Assembly: GCF_003994485.1 (NCBI RefSeq) | Contig: NZ_RZNJ01000004.1 | Location: forward strand, 495,785-559,784 | DNA: 64,000 nt | Reading direction: 5' to 3' | From: Arsenicitalea aurantiaca | GTDB taxonomy: Bacteria; Pseudomonadota; Alphaproteobacteria; Rhizobiales; Devosiaceae | Shown: positions 1 through 8,697 of the stretch, piece after piece | How the letters are laid out: the number at the start of each line of letters is the position of its first letter | Numbering within the stretch: the first letter of the stretch is position 1 | Translations under genes and position numbers: made by a program | Notes under the pieces: model-generated | Told to the model about the DNA's origin: nothing | The model's database searches: none | What the model saw: the letters and a program-made list of their open reading frames with translations, nothing else

Positions 1-245
1 TCGGGCATGTCCGCGGGCTGGGGTGCGCGCGTCTGCTCCTCGAACGCCGGCTCCTGCTCGGGGGCGTTGGGCGGATTGGTTTCGACCGGCGCGCCGCCGG
101 CGGCCTCGCCGCCCTCGGCGGGCGGAACCCCCTCCACTTCCTGGGCGGGGGTCGTTTCGTTCATCTGGTCCTGCGCCAGCACGGGTGCGGCAAGCAGGCT
201 CGCTGTCAGCATGGTGCTGACGAGGAGTGTCGAAGTGCGAAGCAT
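1..245 (-). CDS. Secreted protein of unknown function (C-terminus off the left edge)
   Basis: Only the first 81 codons lie in the window. The start at 245 is preceded by GGAG with a 6-base spacer; an in-frame ATG at 257 is less well placed. The N-terminus is a Sec signal peptide: MLRTS, a hydrophobic stretch to about residue 20, then a likely cut after APVLAQ. What follows is a low-complexity segment rich in Glu, Pro, Ala and Gly, which looks like a flexible periplasmic linker ahead of a domain that is not visible. Rhizobial secreted PRC-barrel proteins can start this way, but nothing here proves that family. The 131 bases between this gene and uxaC contain no other reading frame I can support. 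Confidence 0.6.
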   Translation of the reverse strand, partial: MLRTSTLLVSTMLTASLLAAPVLAQDQMNETTPAQEVEGVPPAEGGEAAGGAPVETNPPNAPEQEPAFEEQTRAPQPADMP

Positions 246-376
246 GTTGGTCTCCATGATGGGCCCGCGCCGGTTGGTCCCGGCGTCGGGCGGTTCATGG
301 AGCATTAAGCCCCGGTCCTCGGGGGCGTTGCGAAAAGGCGGATCAAAAAACCTTTATCGCGACACCCCGTCGCCCC

Positions 377-1783
377 TCAGAGCCGGTAGGCGCGCTTGGC
401 GAGCCCATAGGCGAGCTCGGGGGCAAGCGCGAACGCCTCGTCCTCGCGCAGCCTGTGCTCGACGACGAGCCGGGCGAGGAACGCGCAATCGATCCGGCGC
501 GCTACGTCATGCCGGGCCGGGATCGAGGGGAAGGCGCGCGTGTCGTCGTTGAACCCCACCGTATTGTAAAAGCCCGCCGTCTCGGTCGCCATCTCGCGGA
601 AGCGCCGCATCCCCTCGGGGCTGTCATGGAACCACCAGGGCGGGCCGAGCCGCAATGCCGGATAGACCCCGGCGAGCGGCGCGAGTTCGCGCGCATAGCT
701 CGTTTCGTCGAGCGTGAAGGCGATGACCGTGAGCCCGGGCTCGCACCCGACCGCGTCGAGCAGCGGCTTCAGCGCCGCGACATAGTCGGTGCGCGTGGGG
801 ATATCGAAGCCCTTGTCCCGCCCGAAGGCCTTGGTCATCGGGTCCGAATGATTGCGCCAGGCGCCCGGGTGGATCTGGAGGACCAGCCCGTCATCAAGGC
901 TCATCTTCGCCATTTCGGTCAGCATCTGCGCGCGAAAGAGCGCCCGCTCGCCCGGCTCGGCGCGCCCGGTGCGCACGCGCTCAAAGAGCGCCTCAGCCTC
1001 CGCGGGCCCAAGATTTGCCGTTTCGGCCGTCGGATGACCATGGTCGGACGAAGTCGCCCCGAACGTCTTGAAATAGGCCCGGCGCGCCCGGTGGGCATCC
1101 AGATAGCCCTGCCAGCGCCCCGTATCTTCGCCTGTGATCTCCGCCAGACGGTCGAGATTGCCCGCAAAGCCCTCGAAATCGGGGTCGACCACCGCATCGG
1201 GCCGATAGGCGGTGACGACGCGCCCGCTCCAGCCGCTCTCGGCGATCATCCTGTGCCAGCGGAGGTCATCGAGCGCCCCGTCGGTCGTTGCGATCACCTC
1301 GATGTTGAACCGCTCGAACAGCGCGCGCGGCTTGAATTCGGGCCGGGCGAGGCAGTCCGCGATGCGGTCGAACTGGTCATCCGCATTTGCCTCGGTGAGC
1401 GGCGCGTCGATCCCGAACAGGGTCTCGAGCGTGTGGTCGAGCCAGAGCCGGCTCGGCGTCCCGCGAAAGAGGTGGTAATGGCTTGCGAACCGCCGCCAGA
1501 TGGTGCGTCCGTCGGTCTCCACCGCGCGTCCGTCGGCGCTCGGCACGCCCAGATCCTCGAGCCGCACGCCCTGGCTGAACAGCATCCGGAAGATGTAGTG
1601 GTCGGGCACGATCAGCAATTGCGCGGGATCGGCGAAGTTCTCGTTCTGCGCATACCAGCGCGGGTCGGTATGCCCGTGCGGGGAGACCAGCGGCAGGTCC
1701 CTGATCGTCTGATAAAGCGCCCGCGCCACCGCGCGCGCCTGCGGCTCGGCATCGAACAGCCGGTCCTCGTGTAGCAAAGCCAT
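377..1783 (-). CDS. uxaC: Glucuronate isomerase
   Basis: This 468-residue protein is the usual length for UxaC, which interconverts D-glucuronate/D-fructuronate and D-galacturonate/D-tagaturonate at the start of uronate breakdown in the cytoplasm. It belongs to the amidohydrolase-fold family. The metal-site motif SPHGHTDP (His36 and His38) lies near the N-terminus, and the C-terminal GFNDDTRAF and ARHDVARR segments are typical of the family. The start at 1783 has AGGA 6 bases upstream; a start seven codons earlier lacks this. No other uronate gene adjoins it, so the rest of the pathway must be elsewhere. Downstream a weak hairpin (GCGAC/GTCGC) is followed by a T-run on the minus strand near 345-375, a possible terminator. 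Confidence 0.95.
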   Translation of the reverse strand: MALLHEDRLFDAEPQARAVARALYQTIRDLPLVSPHGHTDPRWYAQNENFADPAQLLIVPDHYIFRMLFSQGVRLEDLGVPSADGRAVETDGRTIWRRFASHYHLFRGTPSRLWLDHTLETLFGIDAPLTEANADDQFDRIADCLARPEFKPRALFERFNIEVIATTDGALDDLRWHRMIAESGWSGRVVTAYRPDAVVDPDFEGFAGNLDRLAEITGEDTGRWQGYLDAHRARRAYFKTFGATSSDHGHPTAETANLGPAEAEALFERVRTGRAEPGERALFRAQMLTEMAKMSLDDGLVLQIHPGAWRNHSDPMTKAFGRDKGFDIPTRTDYVAALKPLLDAVGCEPGLTVIAFTLDETSYARELAPLAGVYPALRLGPPWWFHDSPEGMRRFREMATETAGFYNTVGFNDDTRAFPSIPARHDVARRIDCAFLARLVVEHRLREDEAFALAPELAYGLAKRAYRL

Positions 1784-1861
1784 GGATTGTCCTGCGCTCC
1801 CCACGCATGTTGTATGGAAGCGATTTCGGCCCCTGCGGCATGCTTTGTCAACCGCCGGCGC

Positions 1862-3523
1862 TCAGTGCACCAGCACCGGCGTCGTGCACCGCACGTCATG
1901 GACGATGACGTCGACCTCGCCGAGCGAAAGCCCGAGCACGTCGAGCACTTCGAGAAGCACCCGGTCCACCTCGCGCCCGAGCGGGGTCAGGAGCCCGATG
2001 AGCGTGCTGCGGATCAGTGAGACCGGCGAGAGCCCGATGCCGAGCCCGAGCGGACGGATGGTTGGGTTGAGCGAACCCAGCAGCGTTGCCGTCAGCGACT
2101 GGGTGAAATCGGCCGTGCGCGCGCTCCGCACCGTCCCGGCCGCGATGTCGGCCGAACTGAACACGAGGGGCGCCGGGGTGCCATTGCCCACCCTTGCCTC
2201 GGCCTCCGCCGTTATCGAAAGAACGATCGGCACATGGAGAAGCGTTGCCGCAGGCGGGTTCGCCGGACTGGCGAAATTGCCGAACGCCTCGTCGGGCACC
2301 GTCCCGAGGACGAGCCGCGCCAGCCCCGGCTCGGCCGCGATCACCGCCCCGCCCCGGTGGCCCGGCCCCGTCGGGCAGGTCGCGTCGATGGCCCGCGCCT
2401 CGCCCGAGGCGATTTCGAGAAAGAGCGGCACGCTCACCTGCGCCCCCAGCAGCACGGGCGAACCGAGGAGCCGCGCGACGAACCGCATCCGCACCTGCGC
2501 GGTCCGCACCACCCCGCCCGCCGGCCCGATCCGGTACCAGGCGCTCCCCTGCGGCGGGTCGCCGATGGCGAGCCGCGTCGAGAGCGAGAGCAGCCCCGGC
2601 ACCTCGACGGGCGCCGTGATCTCGACCTGCCTGTTGCCCGTCCCCAGCATCGCGGCGGCCCCCAGCACCTCGAGCGCCCCCACCTCTGCCGAAAGCGCCG
2701 GGCGCTCTCCCATCCCGAGCGCCAGCCCGCCCAGATCCCCAAGCGCAAAGAGCCGCCCCAGCGGCACGCTGCCATTGCCGCCCGTGCGCAGCGCCAGCAC
2801 CTGCGCCGCGCTCGCCTCGGTCCCTGTGAGCAGGCCCGAGAGCGCCCGGGCAATCTGCCCGTGATCGGCCGAGGCCGCGAGCACGTCGTTGAACGTGCCC
2901 GCATCGATGCCGAGCTCGATCGCGAGCGCATCGAGAAGTGGCAATATCCCCACCCTGGCATTGGCGAGCCCGCGATAGCTCACCGCATCGAGCGCGACGC
3001 TCGCGCCCAGAAGGCGCGAAAGGATCTGGTTGGCGATCCCGCCCTCGAGCCGGGCAAGCCGCGAGCCGATCGAAAAGGCGATCTCGGGGCTCGTGCTTGC
3101 CACCGCCATCGCCCCGATCCTGGGCGGCGCCATGAAGGGCCGCGCGAAATGGAGCTGGCCTTCATGCTCATAGCTTATGCGCACCGCATTGGTGGGGAGT
3201 GCATCGGGCACGAACCGGTCCTGGGCGGCGCGCGCGGGGTCGGCGGCATAATGCCCCGTCTCGACGACGAGCGCGCCCTCGCCCCGACCCGTATCGGCGA
3301 GCACCGTCCGCGCCACTGCCTCTGCGCCCCCGGGATTGGCGACCGCGGCGATCGCGGCGAGGTCGACGCTCGACTGGGTCAGCCGGCGTTCGTGGTAGAG
3401 CGCCGCTTCATCCACCGCGAACGCGGCCGCGAGCACGAAGACCGGAAGGAGCAGGCCGAAAAGAAGCGCGACATTGCCGCCCTCGTGGCGCCCCAATGCC
3501 AGGAGCCGCGCCAAAAGCCCCAT
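1862..3523 (-). CDS. TadG-like Flp pilus assembly/secreted protein
   Basis: The protein has 553 residues. A cytoplasmic start (MGLLARLLALGRHEGGNVALLFGL) leads into one membrane segment at about residues 16-37, ending AFAVDEAALYHERRLTQSSVDLAAIA. That is the N-terminal signature of TadE/TadG-like pseudopilin proteins of the tight-adherence system. The long extracytoplasmic part has alternating hydrophobic and small residues and no domain I recognise. It overlaps the upstream TadE-like gene by one base (TGATG), so the two are probably co-translated. No TadA ATPase, TadB/C or CpaA gene is in the window; the pair may serve a Tad system elsewhere or act as stand-alone surface proteins. Confidence 0.75.
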   Translation of the reverse strand: MGLLARLLALGRHEGGNVALLFGLLLPVFVLAAAFAVDEAALYHERRLTQSSVDLAAIAAVANPGGAEAVARTVLADTGRGEGALVVETGHYAADPARAAQDRFVPDALPTNAVRISYEHEGQLHFARPFMAPPRIGAMAVASTSPEIAFSIGSRLARLEGGIANQILSRLLGASVALDAVSYRGLANARVGILPLLDALAIELGIDAGTFNDVLAASADHGQIARALSGLLTGTEASAAQVLALRTGGNGSVPLGRLFALGDLGGLALGMGERPALSAEVGALEVLGAAAMLGTGNRQVEITAPVEVPGLLSLSTRLAIGDPPQGSAWYRIGPAGGVVRTAQVRMRFVARLLGSPVLLGAQVSVPLFLEIASGEARAIDATCPTGPGHRGGAVIAAEPGLARLVLGTVPDEAFGNFASPANPPAATLLHVPIVLSITAEAEARVGNGTPAPLVFSSADIAAGTVRSARTADFTQSLTATLLGSLNPTIRPLGLGIGLSPVSLIRSTLIGLLTPLGREVDRVLLEVLDVLGLSLGEVDVIVHDVRCTTPVLVH

Positions 3524-3969
3524 CAGAGGCCGCCCCGGCGGATGGTCGAGGAGTAGCTGATCATGCGATCGGGCAGGGGCAGGGGCAGATAGAGGTTCCA
3601 GATCGGCAGGCGCGAAGCGTCGTAGCGGATGGTGACGAGGTACTGGCTGGGATCGTCCGGCTTGTCGCCGATCTCGTAGCTGAGGGCGGCCGGGCTGATC
3701 AGCACATAGGCGCCCGCATTGCTCGAAATGAAATCGGCCACCAGCTGGTCGCGCTCGGCGCGGCTCAGCCCCGCGATCGAGGTGCGCGCCGCATCCGCCG
3801 CGATCTGCTGGATCGAATGGGACGCCCCGAAATAGATTCCATAGGCGAGGATGCCGCAGATGAAGAGGAGGAAGACCGGCACCAGAATGGCAAACTCGAT
3901 CGCTGCCGTGCCCGCCTCGGCCGCGCCGAACCCCGATCTGCCCCTTATCCTCCGTCCTGCCCGCGCCAT
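3523..3969 (-). CDS. TadE-like minor pseudopilin
   Basis: The 148-residue protein has a short basic cytoplasmic tail and then GTAAIEFAILVPVFLLFICG at about residues 20-39. The Glu followed by a hydrophobic helix is the TadE-family (PF07811) hallmark for insertion and prepilin-type processing. After the helix comes the family-typical SHSIQQIAADAARTSIAGLSR region. It is the first gene of a two-gene unit with the TadG-like gene, which starts inside its stop codon. The divergent 178-base region towards cutC holds a small hairpin at 4090-4115 and no other gene. Confidence 0.85.
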   Translation of the reverse strand: MARAGRRIRGRSGFGAAEAGTAAIEFAILVPVFLLFICGILAYGIYFGASHSIQQIAADAARTSIAGLSRAERDQLVADFISSNAGAYVLISPAALSYEIGDKPDDPSQYLVTIRYDASRLPIWNLYLPLPLPDRMISYSSTIRRGGL

Positions 3970-4089
3970 GGTCCCGTCGGCTCCCTATGGTGGGGCTAGC
4001 CTCGGGGCGGGAGGGTTTCGGTTTCGGTAAGCCGCGGCACCGGTCTCCTACCGATCACCACCGTAGCTTTCCGGTTCGGTCGGGCCCCT

Positions 4090-4115
4090 AGGGCTTGCCA
4101 CCCGGGTAAAGCCCT
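4090..4115 (+). other. Leader hairpin ahead of cutC
   Basis: AGGGCTT at 4090-4096 pairs with AAGCCCT at 4109-4115 around a 12-base loop. The structure ends about 20 bases before the cutC ribosome binding site (AAAGGAG at 4135-4141). It could be a leader structure or chance in GC-rich DNA; nothing ties it to copper. Confidence 0.25.
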
Positions 4116-4147
4116 GCAACATCGCCCCTGTCCCAAAGGAGCTTTCG

Positions 4148-4912
4148 ATGTCCCATCTTTCCGTCGCCCGCCCGCTCGTCGAACTCTGCGTCGAGGGGGT
4201 CGACGGCGCCATCGCGGCCGAAGCGGGTGGCGCCGACCGGGTCGAGCTCTGCGCGAGCCTGCTCGAGGGCGGCATCACGCCGGGCATCGGGGTCGTCGCG
4301 CGCACGCTCGACCGGCTCAGCATCCCCGTTCATGTGATCGTGCGTCCGCGCGGCGGGGATTTCCACTATTCCGAAGAAGAGTTCGCCGCCATGGGCGAGG
4401 AGCTTCGCGCCCTTGCCCGCATGGGCGTACCGGGGGCGGTGATCGGGTGCCTCCTGCCCGAGGGGGTGATCGATGAGGATCGGATGGCGCGGCTCGTCGA
4501 GGCCGCCGGTCCGATGAGCGTCACCTGTCATCGCGCCTTCGACATGACGCGCGATCCTGAGGAGGCCGTCGAGGCGCTGATCCGCGTCGGAGTGGCGCGG
4601 GTCCTCACCAGCGGGCAGCGCGACAGCGCCGCCGAGGGCTTGCCGATCCTGCGGCGCACCATCGCCGCGGCAGGCGACCGGCTCGTCGTCATGGTCTGTG
4701 GCGGGCTCGACGAGACCAATATCGCCCGCATCGCCTCCGAAACCGGCGCGGCCGAATTCCACTTCTCCGCTCCCTCCACCGGGCCGAGCGCCATGGTCTA
4801 TCGCAACCCCCATGTCGGCATGGGCGGCACGGCGCTGTCGCGCGAATACGAGCTGACCGTCACCGATCCCGAGGCTGTCGCGCGCACCATTGCGGCGCTG
4901 CGCGGCGCCTGA
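4148..4912 (+). CDS. cutC: CutC family protein
   Basis: The 254-residue TIM-barrel protein belongs to the CutC family. Characteristic segments are VELCVEGVDGAIAAEAGGAD near the N-terminus, GGITPGIGVVARTL, VIVRPRGGDFHYS, CHRAFDM and LTSGQRDSAAEG. CutC was first described as a copper-homeostasis protein in E. coli, but its biochemical role is unsettled, so no reaction is assigned. A strong ribosome site (AAAGGAG) lies 6 bases before the ATG. It is divergent from the TadE-like gene and convergent with the kinase downstream, so it is probably monocistronic. Confidence 0.9.
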   Translation: MSHLSVARPLVELCVEGVDGAIAAEAGGADRVELCASLLEGGITPGIGVVARTLDRLSIPVHVIVRPRGGDFHYSEEEFAAMGEELRALARMGVPGAVIGCLLPEGVIDEDRMARLVEAAGPMSVTCHRAFDMTRDPEEAVEALIRVGVARVLTSGQRDSAAEGLPILRRTIAAAGDRLVVMVCGGLDETNIARIASETGAAEFHFSAPSTGPSAMVYRNPHVGMGGTALSREYELTVTDPEAVARTIAALRGA

Positions 4913-4921
4913 GCCGCCCGG

Positions 4922-5824
4922 TCAGTCCCCAACCCCGAGCTGTTCGCGCGCCGCGGCCAGATGGCTCGCGTCCCCGCTTTCGAGCGCAAAGAGCCCGTAA
5001 TTGAGCGGACCGGCAGCAACCCGCTCCGCGCAATGGTCCGCAAGCCCCGGCCAGGTCCGCCCGCCCGCTTCCCGGTAGTGAACGAGCAACTGTTCGAGCC
5101 CTTCAGGCCCGAAGCCGAGCAGGTGCATGGCAAGGTCGATTGCGGGGTCGGAGACCTTGGCCTCGGTCCAGTCGATGATGCCGCACGCCCGGTCTTGGGC
5201 ATCGATCAGCACATGGGCGGGGTAGAGATCGCCATGGACGAAGACCGAGAATTCCGGCCAGAGCGCATCATTGTCGATCCAGGCCCTGATCCGCGCCTCG
5301 AGCGGGGCCCCGATGCCGATCCCTTCGCGCACCCGGCCCAGATCGAGCAGCATTGCCGAGCGCACGTCTTCGGGCGAGAGCACGGTGAGGCCCGCCTCGC
5401 GCGCCGCCTCGTGCGGTATCGCGTGCAGCGCCGCGAGCGCGCGCCCGAAACTCTCGGCAAAGGCCTCCGACCCCTGGTCGAAATGCCAGGTCGGCGTCAT
5501 CGTCTCGGTGTCGACGGTGATGCCGGGCTGTCCCGCGAGCAGGGGATAGGCAATCAGCGTTTCGCTCCTCACCCGCCAGTCGGGCACGCTGAGCGGCAGG
5601 CGCGGACCGACGAGCCCCAGGATCCGCGCCTCGCCCTCGCCCTTCCTCACGACGTCGGGACGGCGCGGCAGGCGCAGCACCCAGTCCGCTCCCGCCCGGT
5701 CAGCCGCGAAGGCGACGAGAAAGTCGAGCCCGGCGCTGTTGAACCTTACCGTCTCGGGCACGATATCGAGCCCGTGGCGGCTGGCGAGCGCGGCGATCGT
5801 CTGCGGGGTTTCGTTCAGGGCCAT
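4922..5824 (-). CDS. Macrolide 2'-phosphotransferase-like kinase (APH family)
   Basis: This 300-residue protein has the aminoglycoside/macrolide phosphotransferase fold. The catalytic loop is VFVHGDLYPAHVLID (HGD about residues 197-199), followed by the metal-binding segment CGIIDWTEAKVSDPAIDLA. The HGDLYP and IDWTEAKVSDP motifs resemble macrolide kinases (Mph) more than aminoglycoside kinases, and the N-terminal LRLPRRPDV matches the Mph nucleotide lobe. GAGGA sits 7 bases before the chosen ATG. The predicted reaction is NTP-dependent phosphorylation of the 2'-OH of a macrolide sugar, but chromosomal homologues often have unknown natural substrates. It is convergent with cutC and divergent from the nat gene. 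Confidence 0.75.
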   Translation of the reverse strand: MALNETPQTIAALASRHGLDIVPETVRFNSAGLDFLVAFAADRAGADWVLRLPRRPDVVRKGEGEARILGLVGPRLPLSVPDWRVRSETLIAYPLLAGQPGITVDTETMTPTWHFDQGSEAFAESFGRALAALHAIPHEAAREAGLTVLSPEDVRSAMLLDLGRVREGIGIGAPLEARIRAWIDNDALWPEFSVFVHGDLYPAHVLIDAQDRACGIIDWTEAKVSDPAIDLAMHLLGFGPEGLEQLLVHYREAGGRTWPGLADHCAERVAAGPLNYGLFALESGDASHLAAAREQLGVGD

Positions 5825-5959
5825 TCTTCTGTCCTCGCGCTGGCGAGCCCCGTTTTGCCACGGTCGGGTCGAGGGGGCCAGCCTGCATCCCTCCTCGCGC
5901 GTGACAAGTGTCGGCGCCACCGCCATATTGCGCGGCTGAACCACCGGGAATCAGTGTTT

Positions 5960-6814
5960 ATGAGTGAAGACGCCAAACTCAACGCCTATCTCGACCGCGT
6001 CGGCTTTGCCGGCTCGATCGCGCCGAACCTCTCGACGCTGCAGGCGCTGCATCTGGCCCATCCCACGGCGATCGCGTTCGAAAACATCGAGCCCCTGGTC
6101 GGCCGCCCGGTCCTGCTCGACCGCGCCAGCATCGAGCAGAAGCTCGTTGCGGGCAAGCGGGGCGGCTATTGCTATGAACAGAACCTGCTCTTCATGCGCG
6201 TCCTCAAGAGCCTCGGCTACACCGTCACCGGGCTTGCTGCCCGCATCCTCTGGAACCGGCCCGAAGGGGCCGTCGGCCAGCGCAGCCACATGGCCATGGC
6301 GGTCGAACTCGGGGGCACCACCTATCTGGCCGATGTCGGGTTCGGCGGGCTGACGCTCACTGCACCCCTCAAGCTCAAGACCGGCATCGAGCAGGAAACC
6401 CCCCACGAGACCTTCCGCATCACCGGGGAGGAGCCCGTCTATCGGCTCGAGGCGCTGGTCGGCGAGGAGTGGCGCCCGCTCTACCAGTTCGAGACGACCG
6501 AACAGTTCGAGATCGACTACGAAGCGCCCAACTGGTTCCAGTCCACCCATCCGAGTTCCCGGTTCAAGCAGCGCCTCGTCGTCGCGCGCCCCGGCCGCGG
6601 CCGGCGGCTCGCGCTCGACAACAACCACCTCACCATCCACACCATCGGCGGCGAGACCGAGCGGCGCGAGCTCGAATCGGTCATCGAGATCCGCGAGGTG
6701 CTCTCGAGCCAGTTCGGCATCGTCCTCGGCGAGGATGCCGCGTTCGACGCGGTGATGGGCGAGCTTCTCGATGCCGAGGCCGCCGCCTTCGCCCAGCCCG
6801 CAATTCCGCGCTGA
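5960..6814 (+). CDS. nat: Arylamine N-acetyltransferase
   Basis: The 284-residue protein carries the complete NAT triad: Cys71 in RGGYCYEQN, His110 in QRSHMAMAV and Asp125 in YLADVGFGG. The family transfers an acetyl group from acetyl-CoA to arylamines and arylhydrazines, isoniazid-type compounds included, by a ping-pong mechanism in the cytoplasm. The segment FENIEPLVGRPV is also family-typical. The ATG at 5960 is preceded by GGGAA with 9 bases between; a GTG two codons upstream is too close to that site. The ribokinase gene follows after 40 bases on the same strand. Confidence 0.93.
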   Translation: MSEDAKLNAYLDRVGFAGSIAPNLSTLQALHLAHPTAIAFENIEPLVGRPVLLDRASIEQKLVAGKRGGYCYEQNLLFMRVLKSLGYTVTGLAARILWNRPEGAVGQRSHMAMAVELGGTTYLADVGFGGLTLTAPLKLKTGIEQETPHETFRITGEEPVYRLEALVGEEWRPLYQFETTEQFEIDYEAPNWFQSTHPSSRFKQRLVVARPGRGRRLALDNNHLTIHTIGGETERRELESVIEIREVLSSQFGIVLGEDAAFDAVMGELLDAEAAAFAQPAIPR

Positions 6815-6854
6815 TCGGCCCGGTTTCCCAGACGCCCCGGAGGCATTTCCGCAG

Positions 6855-7769
6855 ATGATCACGGTCCTCGGCTCGGTCAATCTCGATCAGATCGGCACCG
6901 TCACGCGCCTACCCGCCCCCGGCGAAACCGTCGCGGGGGGCACCTTCTCGGTCGCCCAGGGCGGCAAGGGCGCCAATCAGGCGCTCGCCGCCCGTCGCGC
7001 CGGCGCCGCCGTGCGCATGGTGGGCGCGGTGGGCGAGGATGCCTTCGCCGAGGTCGCGCTCAGGCTCCTCACCTCCGATGGCGTCGATCTTTCCGATGTC
7101 GCGCGCGTGCCCGGGGCCACCGGCATCGCCATGATCTTTGTCGATGAAAAGGGCGAGAACGTCATCGCGATCCTCCCGGGCGCCAATGCCGCGGTCGACG
7201 AGGCGGCCGCCATGCGCGCCCTCGGTGCCATGGCCCGAGGCGACATCCTCCTCCTCCAGCAGGAGATACCGCAGCCGGCCACCGCCCGTGCCCTCGCCCT
7301 TGCGCGCCAGAGCGGCGTCGTCTCGATCCTCAACACCGCGCCCTTCCTGCCCGATACCGCCGCCCTTGCCGAAGAGGCCGACATCGTCATCGCCAACGAG
7401 ACCGAATTCGCCCTTCTCATGGGCAAGGCCGGGGGCCAGGGCGACGCCGGCGATCTCGATTCTCAGATGGAGGCCTGGGCGAACCGCACCGGGCGCACCA
7501 TCATCGTGACGCTCGGAGGCGAGGGGGCGCGCAGCTTCGGCCCCGATGGCAGGCTCGTGGCCGCGGCTCTCCCTATCACCCCGCTCGATACGGTCGGGGC
7601 CGGCGACACCTTCTGCGGCTATCTCGCCGCCGGGCTCGATGCGGGGCTCACCCTCAAAGACGCCATGGCCCGCGCGACGATCGCCGCGAGCCTTGCCTGC
7701 CTCAAGCCCGGCGCCCAGCCCGCCATCCCCTACGCAGGCGAGCTTGCCGCCAGCATCGGCTCGAGGTGA
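6855..7769 (+). CDS. rbsK: Ribokinase (PfkB family)
   Basis: The 304-residue sugar kinase begins MITVLGSVNLD. It has the first PfkB signature, GGKGANQALAARRAGA (residues 36-51), and the second, DTVGAGDTF (residues 245-253, catalytic Asp251). Length and motifs fit ribokinase, which phosphorylates D-ribose to ribose 5-phosphate; a related nucleoside or sugar substrate cannot be excluded, because no ribose transporter adjoins. GGAGG lies 12 bases before the ATG, a rather long spacing. Its last 40 bases overlap the 3' end of the convergent glycosyltransferase gene. Confidence 0.88.
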   Translation: MITVLGSVNLDQIGTVTRLPAPGETVAGGTFSVAQGGKGANQALAARRAGAAVRMVGAVGEDAFAEVALRLLTSDGVDLSDVARVPGATGIAMIFVDEKGENVIAILPGANAAVDEAAAMRALGAMARGDILLLQQEIPQPATARALALARQSGVVSILNTAPFLPDTAALAEEADIVIANETEFALLMGKAGGQGDAGDLDSQMEAWANRTGRTIIVTLGGEGARSFGPDGRLVAAALPITPLDTVGAGDTFCGYLAAGLDAGLTLKDAMARATIAASLACLKPGAQPAIPYAGELAASIGSR

Positions 7770-8578
7770 TCCTCAAAGAGGAGCCCCGGCCTTTCCGCCA
7801 GCGCCGCGGCAAAACGCTTCTCGGCCTCGAGCGAGATGGCGAGAAACCGGTCGAGCCCTTCGACATCCTCTGCCGGCAGCCCGTAATAGCCCTCTGCGAG
7901 CCGGCGCCTCAGCGTCGTCTTGGCCGCGATCATCCGCGCCTCCACGCCCGGCCCGTTGCTGAGCGACACCGGCAGCTTCACATACTCGTGGAGCGGCGTG
8001 CCCAGATGGTATGAGGCCGGCGCCGCCCGGTAGAGCCGCAGCAGGAAATCGAGATCGTTGAGGTTGGGCATCTCCGGGTCATAGCGCGCATCGGTCGCCT
8101 CCCGGTCCCAGAGCACCATGGAATCCATCGAAAGAGAGGTGAACTTGTGCGTCCCGGGCCGCAGCGCACGATCCGGTCCCGCCCCGACGAACCGCAAATG
8201 CCGCCCCTCCGCATCCACCACATCCAGCGCCGTGGTCACGATTGCGTGGGCCTCGAGCGCCGCGACGCCCATGGCGAGCTTTTCGGGCTTCATCCGGTCA
8301 TCCGCGTCGAGCACCGCGCCATAGCGCCCGGTCATCGCGGCAAGGCCGAAATTACGCGCCCGCGACGCCCCGCTCCCCACATTGCCCGAAGAGACGTGCC
8401 GGATGCGCTCGTCGGCAATCCCCCGCGCCCCGAGCACCGCCTCGTAGTCCACCCCGTCATCGCTGACGATGACGAGCTCGAAATCGGCATGGGTCTGCCC
8501 GAGCACGCTTCGTGCCGCCCCCACTATGCCGTCCTGCGCCCTAAAGGCCGGCATGACGATCGATACCGTCCGGTCCAT
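7730..8578 (-). CDS. Glycosyltransferase family 2 protein
   Basis: The 282-residue protein starts with the GT-A fold segment VSIVMPAFRAQDGIVGAARSVLGQT. It has the nucleotide-sugar and metal motif VLDADD near residue 95, after SRARNFGLAAMTGRYG. There is no membrane segment, so a cytoplasmic or peripheral sugar transferase for surface polysaccharide is likely; donor and acceptor are unknown. An in-frame GTG at 8584 is an alternative start. The gene ends inside rbsK and its start is divergent from the Hsp20 gene. Confidence 0.85.
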   Translation of the reverse strand: MDRTVSIVMPAFRAQDGIVGAARSVLGQTHADFELVIVSDDGVDYEAVLGARGIADERIRHVSSGNVGSGASRARNFGLAAMTGRYGAVLDADDRMKPEKLAMGVAALEAHAIVTTALDVVDAEGRHLRFVGAGPDRALRPGTHKFTSLSMDSMVLWDREATDARYDPEMPNLNDLDFLLRLYRAAPASYHLGTPLHEYVKLPVSLSNGPGVEARMIAAKTTLRRRLAEGYYGLPAEDVEGLDRFLAISLEAEKRFAAALAERPGLLFEDHLEPMLAASSPA

Positions 8579-8588
8579 TCCCACCCCG

Positions 8589-8623
8589 TCTCACCTTGAA
8601 GCCTGTCGGTTCGTCCACAATAT
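8589..8623 (+). promoter_or_regulatory. Sigma-32 (RpoH)-type heat-shock promoter
   Basis: The -35 element TCACCTTGAA (ending 8600) closely resembles the sigma-32 consensus. After 14 bases comes CCACAATAT (8615-8623), close to the CCCCATTTA-type -10. The distance to the Hsp20 start is about 75 bases. The downstream gene encodes a small heat-shock protein, which supports the call. This is a motif match by eye only. Confidence 0.6.
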
Positions 8624-8697
8624 ATCGGCCATGCTCGCGGTGCCGCAGAAACTTGGGCCGCGACAGTGACGTTGCTTGAAAAAGGACGCAAAGCCAG

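Noticed and set aside
455..1774. Long open frame on the plus strand opposite uxaC
   Set aside because: It encodes an Arg/Glu-rich sequence with no motif and exists because of the extreme GC bias opposite a clear isomerase gene. The same applies to long antisense frames at 2234-3556, 25883-27142, 28332-30458, 35177-36397 and 39514-41379.
4090..4115. Copper riboswitch or sensor leader for cutC
   Set aside because: Only one ordinary hairpin is present, with no conserved leader known to me. The CutC-copper link is itself unsettled.
4961..5959. N-terminal extension of the acetyltransferase across the kinase gene
   Set aside because: The frame is open far upstream, but it runs antisense to the kinase and adds 333 residues unknown in NAT enzymes. 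The ATG at 5960 gives the family length.
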